Assembly (NCBI GenBank): GCA_043806735.1
Contig: JAZDGR010000105.1
Location: 9,816-73,815 of the forward strand
Length of the DNA: 64,000 nt
Reading direction: 5' to 3'
Source: QYOJ01 sp043806735
GTDB lineage: Bacteria; Bacteroidota; Bacteroidia; Bacteroidales; FEN-979
Shown: positions 33,696 to 43,097 of the stretch, in pieces
Layout of the letters: each line of letters starts with the position of its first letter
How positions within the stretch are numbered: the first letter of the stretch is position 1
Program-made: the position numbers and the translations under genes
Notes under the pieces: model-generated
The model's input: the letters and a program-made list of their open reading frames with translations, nothing else
What the model was told of the DNA's origin: nothing
Databases searched by the model: none

Positions 33696-36139
33696 GCGGT
33701 TGCCTTCCATGCCTTGCGAGTTTCAAGGAAAACCAGGAAGAGGATCACGACCAGGAGGGTGATGGAACTGATCAGAGAGATTTTTTCGCCCAGATAGTAG
33801 ACGTTGGGTTCAAACGCAAAAACAACGGTATGTTTTCCTGCCGGTAACACCATAGCACGAAGCACGTAATCGGCCCGGAAATGAGGTGTGAGAGTACTGT
33901 CTACATAAGCGTTCCAGCCTTTCGGATAGTAGATCTCGGAGAAAAGGGCCAGCCCGTTTTTCCCCGCCTCATATTGATACTCCAGGCGATTCAGAGTATA
34001 TGATTTTAATTCAATAAATGAACCTGAGTCGGGTCCGGCTGAGAAAGTGGTGAGGTAATTTTCAAACTGTTTATCCACGATGGCGGTATCTGCAGGTTTG
34101 AAACGGGTGATAGCCTCCATTTCCTGATCGGCATTATCGACAAGTTTTACGGCTTCTACAAACCAGGCATGCCCAAGGGCGTCCTGATTGCGTTGGGCGA
34201 CGGGAACCCTGTCTTCGCCTGAAATGATGACATATTTGGTGTTCAGCATATTCCATACATCCATGTTGTTCTTGCTGATCTGGTACTCAATCAATTCCTG
34301 GTACCTGCGGAGTTTTGCTCCATGGTATCCTCCGATACTTTTGTGGAACCACGAGGTACTTGCGTCGTTAAAGGCATCGACGGATAAATTCAATACGCGG
34401 AAATCGGGATCAGGATCTTTCAATATTTCCTCATCAGCCGGTGAGGCAACGAACGGTTTTTCGACTTTCGACTTTGTGGTAAAATTTTCATTGTTGAGGT
34501 ATCTTTTGTTTATTACGAACATGTCTATAAGGATCAATGCGCTGAGGATAATATAAACGTACGTTTTTCTCAGCTTACTATAGAGCAACGCCCAAAGCAG
34601 ACCTGCGGACAGGACAATGAAAATGAGGGAACGCAATGCATCCATTCGGACCAGCCTTGCCCGTTCATCCCGGATAGCCTGCATCAACCAGTCAGGGAAT
34701 TTATAGCTCTCCTCAATCAAGGTATCTTTTGGACCCGTAAAGGAAAGAAACATCCCGGAGAAGAGCACGAATAACAATGCCAATCCGCCTGAGATTCCCA
34801 ATGCAATCTGTATTGCTGTAAATAGTTTTTTCTTGTCCTGCCGATTGTCGAAAAGCTCTTTCAGCGCTAGCATCCCCAGCAAAGGCATTGTAAATTCAGC
34901 GATGACCAGTGTCATTGAAACCGCCCTGAATTTGTTGTATCCCGGGATATATTCCATGAAAAATTCGGTGAGCGTCATGAAATTGTGGCCCCATGAAAGC
35001 ATAATTGACAGTATTGTTGCTGTCAGCAACCACCATTTGATCGGCCCTTTGACTATAATCAATCCTAGGATAAACAGGAAGAAAACTATGGCCCCGATAT
35101 AGACGGGGCCAGCGGTACTCGGTTGATCGCCCCAATATAAAAAGGGGAGTGGATAACTTATGAACTGTTTGATTTGATTCTGTGAAATATTATTGTTTTT
35201 CAATGCTTTGACAACTTCGGAATTTTCGCTGAGTTTTGCGGCAGAGGATCCTCCATAAAAATTGGGGATCAAAAGAGTCATGGTTTCCCCAACGCCATAA
35301 CTCCATTGGGTTGCATAGTCTTTATCCAATCCGGATGTTTTGTTTTCCTTATCGTGGGTGAGTTCTGATTTTCCCCGGATGGTATATTTTCCATATTCAT
35401 AGGTTGCCCATAGAGAAGTTATGTTGGTGAATATAGCAAAAAGTGCTACGATCACCAATACACCTACAGATCCAAGGAAGGAAACAAAACGCTTTTGATA
35501 AATTGACGCGATCAGTTCAAAGAGTCCGAGGATCAGAACAAGGATCACCAGATAATAGGTAATCTGAGGATGGTTTGCTTTGATTTCCAGGGTCAGAAAG
35601 ATGGCGGTAAGAATACCGCCCCAGATGTATTTTTTCCGGAGGGTCAGGATGATCCCGGCGATTACGGGTGCCATGTAGGCAATTGCATGGGCTTTGGAGT
35701 TATGGCCGGCATCGATGATGACAAAGAAATAGGAGGAAAAGGCAAATGCAATCGCACCGGCAATGGAGAGCCAGGGATCCACTTTCATCACCAGCAGAAG
35801 GATAAAGAAACCCAGGAAATAGAGAAAGACCAGGTTTGCAGGGTGGGGAAGGCCGAGGCCAAGGATGGTATCCAGGTATCCGAAAATATTTCCTTTGTAG
35901 ATAACTGAAATCTGGTAAGCAGGCATACCGCCAAACATGGAGTTTGTCCAAAGTGGTTCCTTCCCTGTGGCTTTACGGTAGTCGACGATTTCTTTTGACA
36001 TACCTTTGAACTGCATGATATCTGATTGCTGGATTCGCTTTCCCTCCAGCAATGGGCTGAAATAGATGACGGTGATGAGAAGAAAAACAAGCAGAGCTGC
36101 CAGATACGGAAGGAGTTTCTTGAAGTCTATTTTTTTCAT
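33692..36139 (-). CDS. YfhO-family large membrane protein
   Basis: 815 aa with about 12-13 transmembrane helices over the first 550 residues, then a soluble periplasmic region (about 560-780) and a last helix (ISSITLLVVILFLVFLETRK). Family marks: MQFKGMSKEIVDYRKATGKE PLWTNSMFGGMPAYQI in the first loop and TKYVIISGED in the C-terminal part. YfhO members resemble GT-C transferases and in Firmicutes glycosylate teichoic polymers. The coupled GT4 gene suggests a joint role in cell-surface glycan assembly. Confidence 0.92.
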   Translation of the reverse strand: MKKIDFKKLLPYLAALLVFLLITVIYFSPLLEGKRIQQSDIMQFKGMSKEIVDYRKATGKEPLWTNSMFGGMPAYQISVIYKGNIFGYLDTILGLGLPHPANLVFLYFLGFFILLLVMKVDPWLSIAGAIAFAFSSYFFVIIDAGHNSKAHAIAYMAPVIAGIILTLRKKYIWGGILTAIFLTLEIKANHPQITYYLVILVLILGLFELIASIYQKRFVSFLGSVGVLVIVALFAIFTNITSLWATYEYGKYTIRGKSELTHDKENKTSGLDKDYATQWSYGVGETMTLLIPNFYGGSSAAKLSENSEVVKALKNNNISQNQIKQFISYPLPFLYWGDQPSTAGPVYIGAIVFFLFILGLIIVKGPIKWWLLTATILSIMLSWGHNFMTLTEFFMEYIPGYNKFRAVSMTLVIAEFTMPLLGMLALKELFDNRQDKKKLFTAIQIALGISGGLALLFVLFSGMFLSFTGPKDTLIEESYKFPDWLMQAIRDERARLVRMDALRSLIFIVLSAGLLWALLYSKLRKTYVYIILSALILIDMFVINKRYLNNENFTTKSKVEKPFVASPADEEILKDPDPDFRVLNLSVDAFNDASTSWFHKSIGGYHGAKLRRYQELIEYQISKNNMDVWNMLNTKYVIISGEDRVPVAQRNQDALGHAWFVEAVKLVDNADQEMEAITRFKPADTAIVDKQFENYLTTFSAGPDSGSFIELKSYTLNRLEYQYEAGKNGLALFSEIYYPKGWNAYVDSTLTPHFRADYVLRAMVLPAGKHTVVFAFEPNVYYLGEKISLISSITLLVVILFLVFLETRKAWKATA

Positions 36140-36171
36140 GGTACGGTGATTAATCGGTTTGGTGAAAACAA

Positions 36172-36203
36172 AAAAAGAAGATCATATTTCAAATCTTCTT
36201 TTT
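36172..36203 (-). terminator. intrinsic terminator after rpmH
   Basis: Perfect 11 bp inverted repeat aaaaagaagat / atcttcttttt around a 10-base loop, A-rich on one side and T-rich on the other, so it can work in both directions. It lies 23 bp past the rpmH stop. Confidence 0.65.
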
Positions 36204-36225
36204 CTACAAAATTGGGTAAAAAAAA

Positions 36226-36387
36226 TCAATCTTTATCCATTTTTTCGTCTGAAACCGACAATTTCTTTCTTCCTTTTGCCCTTCTTGTTGCCAATATCTT
36301 GCGTCCGTTTGCGCTTGACATGCGCTCACGGAAGCCATGTTTGTTTTTTCTTTTCCTTTTTGAGGGCTGAAATGTAGGTTGTGCCAT
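36226..36387 (-). CDS. rpmH: 50S ribosomal protein L34
   Basis: 53 aa, very basic. MAQPTFQPSKRKRKNKHGFR then ERMSSANGRKILATRRAKGR KKLSVSD is a full L34 with the family's KRKRKxxHGFRxRM and GRKxLxxRRxKGRxxLS blocks, plus a short acidic tail. It stands alone rather than beside rnpA and dnaA, as in many Bacteroidota. It has a textbook promoter (36408-36437) and a terminator. Confidence 0.97.
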   Translation of the reverse strand: MAQPTFQPSKRKRKNKHGFRERMSSANGRKILATRRAKGRKKLSVSDEKMDKD

Positions 36388-36407
36388 AGCATCAAATTTT
36401 AGGCCTG

Positions 36408-36437
36408 CAAAGGTACAAAGAGAAATTTGAAATTCAA
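36408..36437 (-). promoter_or_regulatory. Bacteroidota-type promoter of rpmH
   Basis: On the minus strand TTG (36437-36435), a 19 bp spacer, then TACCTTTG (36415-36408). The predicted start is near 36401, about 14 bases before ATG 36387. Confidence 0.7.
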
Positions 36438-36451
36438 ACTAAGCGCATCAA

Positions 36452-37912
36452 TTATTTTGTGGGGATATCTTTCAGAGTTTCCACCAGGAAGTCCCAGAAT
36501 TTTGAAACGGATGGGATATTGACTTTCTCATCCGGTGAGTGAGGGAAACGGATAGTAGGCCCAAAGGAGATCATGTCCCAGTCCGGGTAAACGCCTCCGA
36601 GGATCCCGCATTCAAGGCCTGCATGGATCGCTTTTATTTCCGGTACTCTGCCAAACTTCTTTTTATAAACATCCTGCATGGCTTTCAGAATCCGAGATTC
36701 CGGGTTGGGTTTCCATCCCTGGTATTGTCCATCGAAAGTAATGCTAGCTCCAGCCAGTTCGAACACCGACCGGATCATTTGTTCCAGGTCAGATTTGGCT
36801 GAGTCTACGGAGCTTCTGAGCAGGGATTTGACATTGATTTCCCCGTTTGCAGATTTTACGATGGCAAGGTTAGTAGAGGTTTCAACCAGTCCGGGCATTT
36901 CGTTGCTCATCCGAATGACTCCGTTCGGACAGGCATAGATCGCATTGAAAAGGGTGTGCTGCGTTTTCTCATCGATCAGGGATGAAGGCATATCAGCGGG
37001 ATCGGCCAGAATTTTTACATCAGGTTCTACTGATAATAATTCTTTGCGAACTATGTGGGTGAATTCTTCCAGTCCTTTTAAGAAAACCTGTTTGTTTTTT
37101 TCAGGGACTACAACAAGAGCGAAGGATTCTCTTGGGATGGCGTTCCGGAGGCTTCCTCCGTCAATGTTTGCAAGGCGCAAACCATATAACCTTTCCGAAA
37201 CCCACATAAGTCTGTTCAGGATTTTGTTGGAATTTCCGCGACCGAGTGGAATATCCAACCCGCTATGGCCACCTTTCAATCCTTTGACCGTCAGTTTGAA
37301 TGCGTTCATCCCTGCCGGAACCGGTATTTCCTGGTAGTTGAATAGGGCGTTTGCATTGGTGCCGCCCGCGCATCCGATGTACAGTTCTCCTTCGTCCTCC
37401 GAATCCATGTTGAGCAGAATATCCCCAATAAGCAACCCGGCTTTCAGGCCAAAAGCGCCGGTCATTCCTGTCTCTTCGTCGATGGTAAATAGCGCCTCAA
37501 CAGGACCGTGCCGGATCGTATCTAATTCAAGAACCGCCATTGCCGCGGCAACTCCGATTCCGTTATCGGCTCCGAGCGTCGTCCCTTTTGCTTTTATCCA
37601 CTCGCCGTCGACATAAGGTTCAAGGGGATCTTTTTCAAAGTCGTGAACGGTATCCTCGTTTTTCTGAGGGACCATGTCAAGATGGGCTTGCAGGATTACA
37701 CCGTGCCGGTTTTCCATGCCGGATGTGGCTTTTTTGCGAATAATTACGTTGCCAATTTCATCCACCGTTGTATCCAGCCCGAGTTTATTGCCAAAGGCAA
37801 CGATGAACTCCCTGACTTTCCCTTCATGTTTAGAGGGGCGTGAGATTTGGGTAAGTTCGTAAAAATTTTTCCAGACTTCCTTTGGTTGCAGGTTTGTGAT
37901 TTCGTTACTCAT
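36452..37912 (-). CDS. pepD: aminoacyl-histidine dipeptidase (PepD)
   Basis: 486 aa, M20 metallopeptidase that cleaves Xaa-His and other dipeptides in the cytosol. The metal-site motifs are in order: LQAHLDMVPQ (His and Asp, about residues 76-85), GTTLGADNGIGVAAAMA (bridging Asp), IDEETGMTGAFGL (catalytic Glu pair) and a C-terminal IHAGLECGILG with the last His ligand. A lid/dimerisation domain sits between. Length and layout equal Bacteroidota PepD. Confidence 0.96.
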   Translation of the reverse strand: MSNEITNLQPKEVWKNFYELTQISRPSKHEGKVREFIVAFGNKLGLDTTVDEIGNVIIRKKATSGMENRHGVILQAHLDMVPQKNEDTVHDFEKDPLEPYVDGEWIKAKGTTLGADNGIGVAAAMAVLELDTIRHGPVEALFTIDEETGMTGAFGLKAGLLIGDILLNMDSEDEGELYIGCAGGTNANALFNYQEIPVPAGMNAFKLTVKGLKGGHSGLDIPLGRGNSNKILNRLMWVSERLYGLRLANIDGGSLRNAIPRESFALVVVPEKNKQVFLKGLEEFTHIVRKELLSVEPDVKILADPADMPSSLIDEKTQHTLFNAIYACPNGVIRMSNEMPGLVETSTNLAIVKSANGEINVKSLLRSSVDSAKSDLEQMIRSVFELAGASITFDGQYQGWKPNPESRILKAMQDVYKKKFGRVPEIKAIHAGLECGILGGVYPDWDMISFGPTIRFPHSPDEKVNIPSVSKFWDFLVETLKDIPTK

Positions 37913-37965
37913 AGGAAAGTTATTTAATGGGTTAAATTACTTGCAGGGATAAAGGTAGAAATTTT

Positions 37966-38370
37966 TCAGGAATTCAGTTGTTTGTCATGTTTTTGAATCT
38001 GCTGGAAGGTGATAAATCGTTGCTGATAAAGCATAGTCATGAATTGATTTACCCGTTCCAGGGTTTCTTCCGCGGAAGTAAGCTTTTCACGGGAGTCTTC
38101 ATTCAGATGAGCGCTGATTCCTGCCACATTGCGTTTTCCATCGATCAGTAACCAGGTTGCTGACCCGAATGCATCCAGTTTGATCCGGATAAACTGTTTC
38201 CGGTTCAGCGGTTCCATTGCACGTACCAACCATCTGTTTTTAAACCGGGGAAGAAGGATATCCACCTTCCCTTCTTCCCTAGGTTCACATTCCATCAAAC
38301 GCACAGGAATGAGTTCAAGTGCACTGGTTTTCTTTAGAATTTTCCTTCGTTTAAAGAAGCTGACTTCCAT
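37966..38370 (-). CDS. PqqD-like peptide-binding protein
   Basis: 134 aa from ATG 38370, which lies 1 bp past the stop of the OPT gene; the open frame extends further back but would overlap that gene. The second half has PqqD/RRE features: LDAFGSATWLLIDGKRNVAG I, EETLERVNQFMTMLYQQRFI. PqqD-type folds bind peptides for radical-SAM or other modifying enzymes, but no such partner is nearby. In Bacteroidota this form is often simply the downstream partner of an OPT transporter. The function is inferred from fold only. Confidence 0.75.
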   Translation of the reverse strand: MEVSFFKRRKILKKTSALELIPVRLMECEPREEGKVDILLPRFKNRWLVRAMEPLNRKQFIRIKLDAFGSATWLLIDGKRNVAGISAHLNEDSREKLTSAEETLERVNQFMTMLYQQRFITFQQIQKHDKQLNS

Positions 38371-38371
38371 C

Positions 38372-40447
38372 TTACATCCCGGATGCCGGTGGTGCAGGTT
38401 GATCAGGTTTGCCGGCATTTTTCAGCGGGACCTGGATCATCACGAATGCGATGATCGCTATGATTACGAAACTGATATAGAATCCAGGGCTCTTGAAGAA
38501 GGAAAAGTAATCGTAAATAAATATCTCAAAAACTGCCAGGATCGCAATTACCAGCCCCATCAGCGCTTCTCCGGCAATCAACCCGGATGCAATCAGAACT
38601 CCTGTATTTTCAACTCTTATTTTTTGTAGCGCATTGTATTTTCTCTTCTCGGTAAACCAATCAACAATGCCTTTAAAAATGCCTCCCACGAAGATGGCAA
38701 AGGTGGTTTCGATGGGAAGGTACATCCCGACAGAGACCAGCATGGGGCTTTTTACCTGCATCAGGATAAAGGCCACGCCCATTAACATTCCGGCAATGAT
38801 CAATGGCCAGGCCATTGCCCCTTCAACAATTCCACGGGAGAGGATTGCCATCAGACTGGCCTGCGGAGCAGAGAGGTTTTTACTGCCGAATCCGCCCTGG
38901 TAACCCAGATTATTCCCGCTGGAGATATCTCCCTCGTGGAGATATGCCAGAACGACAAACATAACGGCGCCGGCAAAGATCACCCCGATGATATCGCCGA
39001 TCTGCATCCTCCAGGGAGTCCCTCCCAGGATATGCCCGGCTTTCAGGTCCTGAAGCATCTCTCCGGCCACTGCGGCGGCTACACAAACGATTGCTGCCAC
39101 ACCCAAAACTGCAGCCACACCGGCCTCTCCCTGGACTCCCAGTCCGACCAGGATCAGGGCTGTGACGACAAGGGCAGTCAGGGTCAAGCCGCTGATCGGA
39201 TTATTGCTGGATCCCATAATTCCCACGAGGTAGCCTGACACAGCTGAAAAAAAGAATGCCAGGATGATCATAAGGGTGGCGGCAACTACGGCGATCAGGA
39301 TGTTTGTCTGGAAGATGAAATAAGTTATGGCAAATGTGAGGATTGCGACGACAGCGATCCCGGTCAGGACGATACCGAAACTCAGGTCTTTTTCCGTACG
39401 GATGGCTCCGGATTCAATGCCGGCAGCGGCCTTTTTTACATCAGACACGGAACGTCCGATGCCTGTAATGAGACTTTTTCTCATCCGGAAAAGGGTATAT
39501 CCTGCACTAACCAGCATGCCTCCGATGGCAATCGGTTTCACAATAAATCTCCACACGGATGTAATCTGAAAAGAGGGATTTGACACCCTTTCCATCGCTG
39601 TATCCATAGAAAGTGTAAGGTCATTGGTCATCAGGGAAACGGCCCAGGCATGCAGATCAAGACTGGGAAGAATAAAATAAAGGATCATAGGCGCCATCAA
39701 CCCCCAGGCAAGCAATCCTCCACTAAAGTTTAGAGCGCCCAGTTTAGGGCCAATGATATACCCTACACCCATATAGGCAGGGCTGACTCCGGGAGAGCTC
39801 AGGAGCATCCCGCCTTTACCTGTAAACGTACTTCCGGCAATGGTCTGCTGACTGAATGTCACAAATTTTTCCCAGAGGTACTGGAAAAGCCTTACTTCGC
39901 CAAGAATTTTGATCAATCCTCCCAACCCCATGGCCCAAAAAAGAAACCTGGATCCCCCTGAACCCACTTGTCCGGCTTTGTGAATCTCAGCGGCAGCCAA
40001 GGATTCGGGAAACGGAAGATCGGCATCTTCCACCATTACCCTGCGCAGTAAAGCCACAAACATGATCCCCAGGATGCCCCCCGCAATTAGGATCAGGGAG
40101 GAGGTGATGTAGTGGCCGGTTGTGAAGAAATCGGGCCAGATCCCGGCAATAAAGAATGCCGGTAGGGTAAATATTGCACCGGCCGCGACCGATTCTCCAA
40201 TGGAACCCACGGTTCTTGTAAAGTTTTCTTCGAGGATGGTTCCCCGGAGGATTCTTAAAATTGCCATCCCAAGCACAGCAGCCGGATAGGTAGCTGCGAT
40301 GGTCATACCGGCTTTCAGGCCCAGGTAAGCATTGGCTGCCCCCAGGATCACGGCGAAGAAAATCCCAATGATCAGAGCGCGAATGGTGAATTCGCTCATC
40401 TTTGTTTCAGGGGAGATGAATGGAACAAACTTTTTTGGCTCGGACAT
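38372..40447 (-). CDS. OPT-family oligopeptide transporter
   Basis: 691 aa, about 15-16 transmembrane helices. It starts TKMSEFTIRALIIGIFFAVI LGAANAYLGLKAGMTIAATYPAAVLG, the conserved OPT beginning, and later has MGSSNNPISGLTLTALVVTA and GEMLQDLKAGHILGGTPWRMQ. OPT transporters import peptides or metal-peptide complexes by proton coupling. It is followed 1 bp later by the PqqD-like gene, so the two are co-expressed. Confidence 0.95.
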   Translation of the reverse strand: MSEPKKFVPFISPETKMSEFTIRALIIGIFFAVILGAANAYLGLKAGMTIAATYPAAVLGMAILRILRGTILEENFTRTVGSIGESVAAGAIFTLPAFFIAGIWPDFFTTGHYITSSLILIAGGILGIMFVALLRRVMVEDADLPFPESLAAAEIHKAGQVGSGGSRFLFWAMGLGGLIKILGEVRLFQYLWEKFVTFSQQTIAGSTFTGKGGMLLSSPGVSPAYMGVGYIIGPKLGALNFSGGLLAWGLMAPMILYFILPSLDLHAWAVSLMTNDLTLSMDTAMERVSNPSFQITSVWRFIVKPIAIGGMLVSAGYTLFRMRKSLITGIGRSVSDVKKAAAGIESGAIRTEKDLSFGIVLTGIAVVAILTFAITYFIFQTNILIAVVAATLMIILAFFFSAVSGYLVGIMGSSNNPISGLTLTALVVTALILVGLGVQGEAGVAAVLGVAAIVCVAAAVAGEMLQDLKAGHILGGTPWRMQIGDIIGVIFAGAVMFVVLAYLHEGDISSGNNLGYQGGFGSKNLSAPQASLMAILSRGIVEGAMAWPLIIAGMLMGVAFILMQVKSPMLVSVGMYLPIETTFAIFVGGIFKGIVDWFTEKRKYNALQKIRVENTGVLIASGLIAGEALMGLVIAILAVFEIFIYDYFSFFKSPGFYISFVIIAIIAFVMIQVPLKNAGKPDQPAPPASGM

Positions 40448-40528
40448 AGTGTTTGATTTTTAGTTGTTGATCCAATGATAATGTACGGCTAAATAACGAA
40501 AAATAGTAACTCATTCGGCTGTTCTTCT

Positions 40529-41107
40529 TCAGGATTTTCTTATGTGAATCAGTTTTTTTGTAGAGAAATAGGGTTGCGTAAAAAAGTGAGACAGTTCAAC
40601 GATTGAAAAGGCGGTGTCAACTTTTTGCAAAGGGATACTCAGATCTCCTCCACTCAGGTATAAGATTCCGTTGGAGACTTCATTGAATCCGGGAGCTCTC
40701 AGTTTGTTTTTTACCAATGCAAAGAACTTCCCGGGATCAGACACCGCCCGTCCGGTTACAAAGTCAAAGGATCTGTTGAGCGACTCAACCCGTGCACAAA
40801 TTGGTTCTACATTATTCAATTTCAGGGAGTTTGCTATTTCAGAAACCACCCGGATCTTTTTTGCGATAGAATCAACAAGTGAAAATTGGACATCCGGAAA
40901 GAACAGAGCCAGAGGCATTCCCGGGAAACCACCTCCCGTTCCGGCATCCAGGATCCGGGTATTTGGCCGGAACCGAACGAACTTTGCAATGGAAAGGGAA
41001 TGCAGTATGTGATGGGTATAGATTTGATCAATGTCTTTCCGTGAAATTACATTGATCTTTTCATTCCATGAGCGGTAAAGTTCGCCCATAGCAGAGTATT
41101 GTTCCAA
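40529..41107 (-). CDS. rsmG: 16S rRNA (guanine527-N7)-methyltransferase
   Basis: SAM-dependent methyltransferase of 16S rRNA. Motifs: LDAGTGGGFPGMPLAL (SAM site), VDSIAKKIRVV, TGRAVSDPGKFF. WNEKINVISRKDID near the N-terminus is strongly conserved. The coordinates start at TTG 41107 (192 aa), yet the conserved Bacteroidota N-terminus continues upstream in frame (IQHYFPELSVKQLEQYSA, from 41143) with no ATG, GTG or TTG before the THX stop. The true start may be an ATC at 41143 or the TTG. It is downstream of THX by about 60 bp. Confidence 0.9.
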   Translation of the reverse strand: MEQYSAMGELYRSWNEKINVISRKDIDQIYTHHILHSLSIAKFVRFRPNTRILDAGTGGGFPGMPLALFFPDVQFSLVDSIAKKIRVVSEIANSLKLNNVEPICARVESLNRSFDFVTGRAVSDPGKFFALVKNKLRAPGFNEVSNGILYLSGGDLSIPLQKVDTAFSIVELSHFFTQPYFSTKKLIHIRKS

Positions 41108-41165
41108 CTGCTTGACTGAGAGTTCCGGAAAATAGTGCTGGATGACGGAGGTCGGTGAAGAAGTA

Positions 41166-41498
41166 TTATTCAGATTTTTCTTCTTTCTTTTTGGTTTTTG
41201 GCGTTTTGGGTTTTGCTTCCGAGGCCGTTGTTTTTTTTGCAGCAGGTTTTTTTGCAGGCGCTTTTTTTGCAGGCGCTTTTTTTACAGCTTTTTCCACTTT
41301 CTTTTCCGTGGTTTTTGTTTCAACCACGGGAAGCGTCGTTTCAACTATCTCTTCAACTTTCTTCTTTTCCGGTTTCACTTCTATCTTAGGTTTCTCAACA
41401 ATGACTGGAACAGCCTTCTTATTCTTTCTCGGGCGGGTCACCCCATAGCTTTTCATAATAATTTTCCCTCGCCGTGTCTTTTTATCTCCTTTTCCCAT
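41166..41498 (-). CDS. 30S ribosomal protein THX with long basic tail
   Basis: 110 aa. Residues 1-27 (MGKGDKKTRRGKIIMKSYGV TRPRKNK) are the complete THX/S31 ribosomal peptide, which lies in the head of the 30S subunit. From about 28 on is an added Lys/Ala/Pro/Glu tail: a mixed-charge stretch, then KKAPAKKAPAKKPAAKK, a histone H1-like motif, and an acidic-basic end. THX alone is about 25-30 residues in Thermus. The tail may be disordered and bind RNA or DNA. Its real length in Bacteroidota varies. Confidence 0.85.
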   Translation of the reverse strand: MGKGDKKTRRGKIIMKSYGVTRPRKNKKAVPVIVEKPKIEVKPEKKKVEEIVETTLPVVETKTTEKKVEKAVKKAPAKKAPAKKPAAKKTTASEAKPKTPKTKKKEEKSE

Positions 41499-41539
41499 AG
41501 TAAAGTATTTGATGGTATTGTGTAAAGAATTATTTGGGG

Positions 41540-41547
41540 CAAAAGTA
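41540..41547 (-). promoter_or_regulatory. -7 box candidate for THX
   Basis: CAAAAGTA reads TACTTTTG on the minus strand, 41 bp before ATG 41498. No TTG at the usual spacing. Confidence 0.35.
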
Positions 41548-41555
41548 ATAAAAAT

Positions 41556-42266
41556 TTATTGTTTGCTAAGAAAGTAGCTGATAAGAAGACCCGACTTCTT
41601 TACCGTCGCAGATGCCCATCTCAGCAGAACTTCAGTTTGCTCTTCTTCACTTAGTTGCCAGTGGAGATCAGACCGGTGAAGCCGGTTTGTGAGGGCATGC
41701 AGGAAGATTGCAGCAGAGACACTGATGTTCAGACTCTCCGTGAAGCCAAACATCGGGATTTTTATGAACCTGTCAGCCATTCCGAGCGCTTCTTCCGTCA
41801 ACCCTTCCTTTTCGGTCCCAAACAGGAGTGCGAACTTCTGATCAAGCGGGAACGTCGCGGGAGTAAAATCATCTTTGTGAGGACTGGTAGCTACGATGCA
41901 ATACTCGTTTTCTTTCAGGTGAGTCAGGCAAGTTGCCGTATTGTGGGCGGATGACCCGTATTTGAGCAGGTTAAGCCATTTGACCGATCCCAGGGCCACA
42001 TTGGGATTGACCTCATACCTGTACCGGTTCTCAATGATATGCACATCCTGTATTCCGAAGCAATCGCAGGAGCGAAGAACGGCGCTGGCATTATGGGGCT
42101 GGAAAATATCCTCCAGAACAACAGTGATATATCGGGTGCGGCTTGGGAGAATCTCCTGGAACTTTTTCTGTTTATTCTCAGATACAAAAGTGAGGAGGTA
42201 AGCCAGCAGTCTTCTCTTATCCGCAAGGGGAAGATTTTCGGGAAAGGACATGGCTATCTTTTTCAT
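41556..42266 (-). CDS. TrmH-family tRNA/rRNA 2'-O-methyltransferase
   Basis: 236 aa SPOUT methyltransferase. Motif 1 RYITVVLEDIFQPHNASAVL RSCDCFGIQ (with the catalytic Arg), motif 2 FALLFGTEKEGLTEEALG, motif 3 IPMFGFTESLNISVSAAI. The trefoil-knot motifs fit TrmH (Gm18 of tRNA), and the short helical C-terminal extension fits too. It is separate from rlmB at 58 kb. Substrate assignment is from family similarity. Confidence 0.9.
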   Translation of the reverse strand: MKKIAMSFPENLPLADKRRLLAYLLTFVSENKQKKFQEILPSRTRYITVVLEDIFQPHNASAVLRSCDCFGIQDVHIIENRYRYEVNPNVALGSVKWLNLLKYGSSAHNTATCLTHLKENEYCIVATSPHKDDFTPATFPLDQKFALLFGTEKEGLTEEALGMADRFIKIPMFGFTESLNISVSAAIFLHALTNRLHRSDLHWQLSEEEQTEVLLRWASATVKKSGLLISYFLSKQ

Positions 42267-42323
42267 TATGAGCGGTAAAAGTAAAAAAAATGAGAACTGT
42301 TAAATTCTTTAAAAGAAAAAATT

Positions 42324-42331
42324 TAATTTTG
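42324..42331 (+). promoter_or_regulatory. -7 box of the TPR gene promoter
   Basis: TAATTTTG, 31 bp before ATG 42363. No clear TTG at -33. Confidence 0.4.
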
Positions 42332-42362
42332 CACTTCCAAAATTCAAGCAAAAACAACAAAT

Positions 42363-43061
42363 ATGACCGCAAAAAAGGTGGATACTGCCAAGACAGAAGA
42401 GCGCATTCACTCCGTTGAGGAGGCTTTAAGTAAGACTGAAGCGTTTATTGAGAAGAACCAGAAGATCATCCTAATTGTGGTCGGAGTGCTTATTGTCGGA
42501 GTGCTGGGTTACTTTGGTTTCCGGAAATATTACCTGGAACCGAAAGAAAAGGAAGCCCAGGAGCAGATGTTTATGGCAGAGATGTACTTTGAGCAGGATT
42601 CACTGTCAAAAGCGCTGAACGGAGACGGAAACTACCTGGGTTTTTTGGATATTATTGATCAATACGGATTGACAAAATCTGCAAATCTGGCAAAATATTA
42701 TACCGGGATCAGCTATCTGAAACTTGGTGATTTTGAGAATGCCATTACCTACCTAAAGAAATTTGACGGAGATGACAAAGTAGCTGGACCCATGGCAACC
42801 GGGGCGATTGGAGATGCGTATATGGAACTTGACCAGGTTGATGAAGCCATTGGTTATTACCTTGATGCCGCAGATCAAAGCAATAACGAAGTTACAGCAC
42901 CTTTGTTTCTTATGAAGGCAGGCATGGCATACGATATCCAGGGAAATTTCAAGAAGGCGCTGGAACTGTACAAAAGGGTCAAAGCAGAATACCCCAGGTC
43001 ATTTGAAGCGACCGAGATTGATAAATATATCAGTTACATGGAAGGGAAAACGGGAGAATAA
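42363..43061 (+). CDS. membrane-anchored tetratricopeptide protein
   Basis: 232 aa. A cytoplasmic N-terminus (KTEERIHSVEEALSKTEAFI) is followed by one transmembrane helix (IILIVVGVLIVGVLGYFGF, about residues 39-57), then four TPR-like units (YYTGISYLKLGDFENAITYL, IGDAYMELDQVDEAIGYYLD, MAYDIQGNFKKALELYK). It resembles YfgM-type proteins, which attend the translocon and envelope proteins, but the match is by layout only. It lies upstream of fmt, 36 bp apart, same strand. Confidence 0.85.
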   Translation: MTAKKVDTAKTEERIHSVEEALSKTEAFIEKNQKIILIVVGVLIVGVLGYFGFRKYYLEPKEKEAQEQMFMAEMYFEQDSLSKALNGDGNYLGFLDIIDQYGLTKSANLAKYYTGISYLKLGDFENAITYLKKFDGDDKVAGPMATGAIGDAYMELDQVDEAIGYYLDAADQSNNEVTAPLFLMKAGMAYDIQGNFKKALELYKRVKAEYPRSFEATEIDKYISYMEGKTGE

Positions 43062-43097
43062 TTCAATGTTCTCAGGTTTTTCGATTACTTTGTTGGG

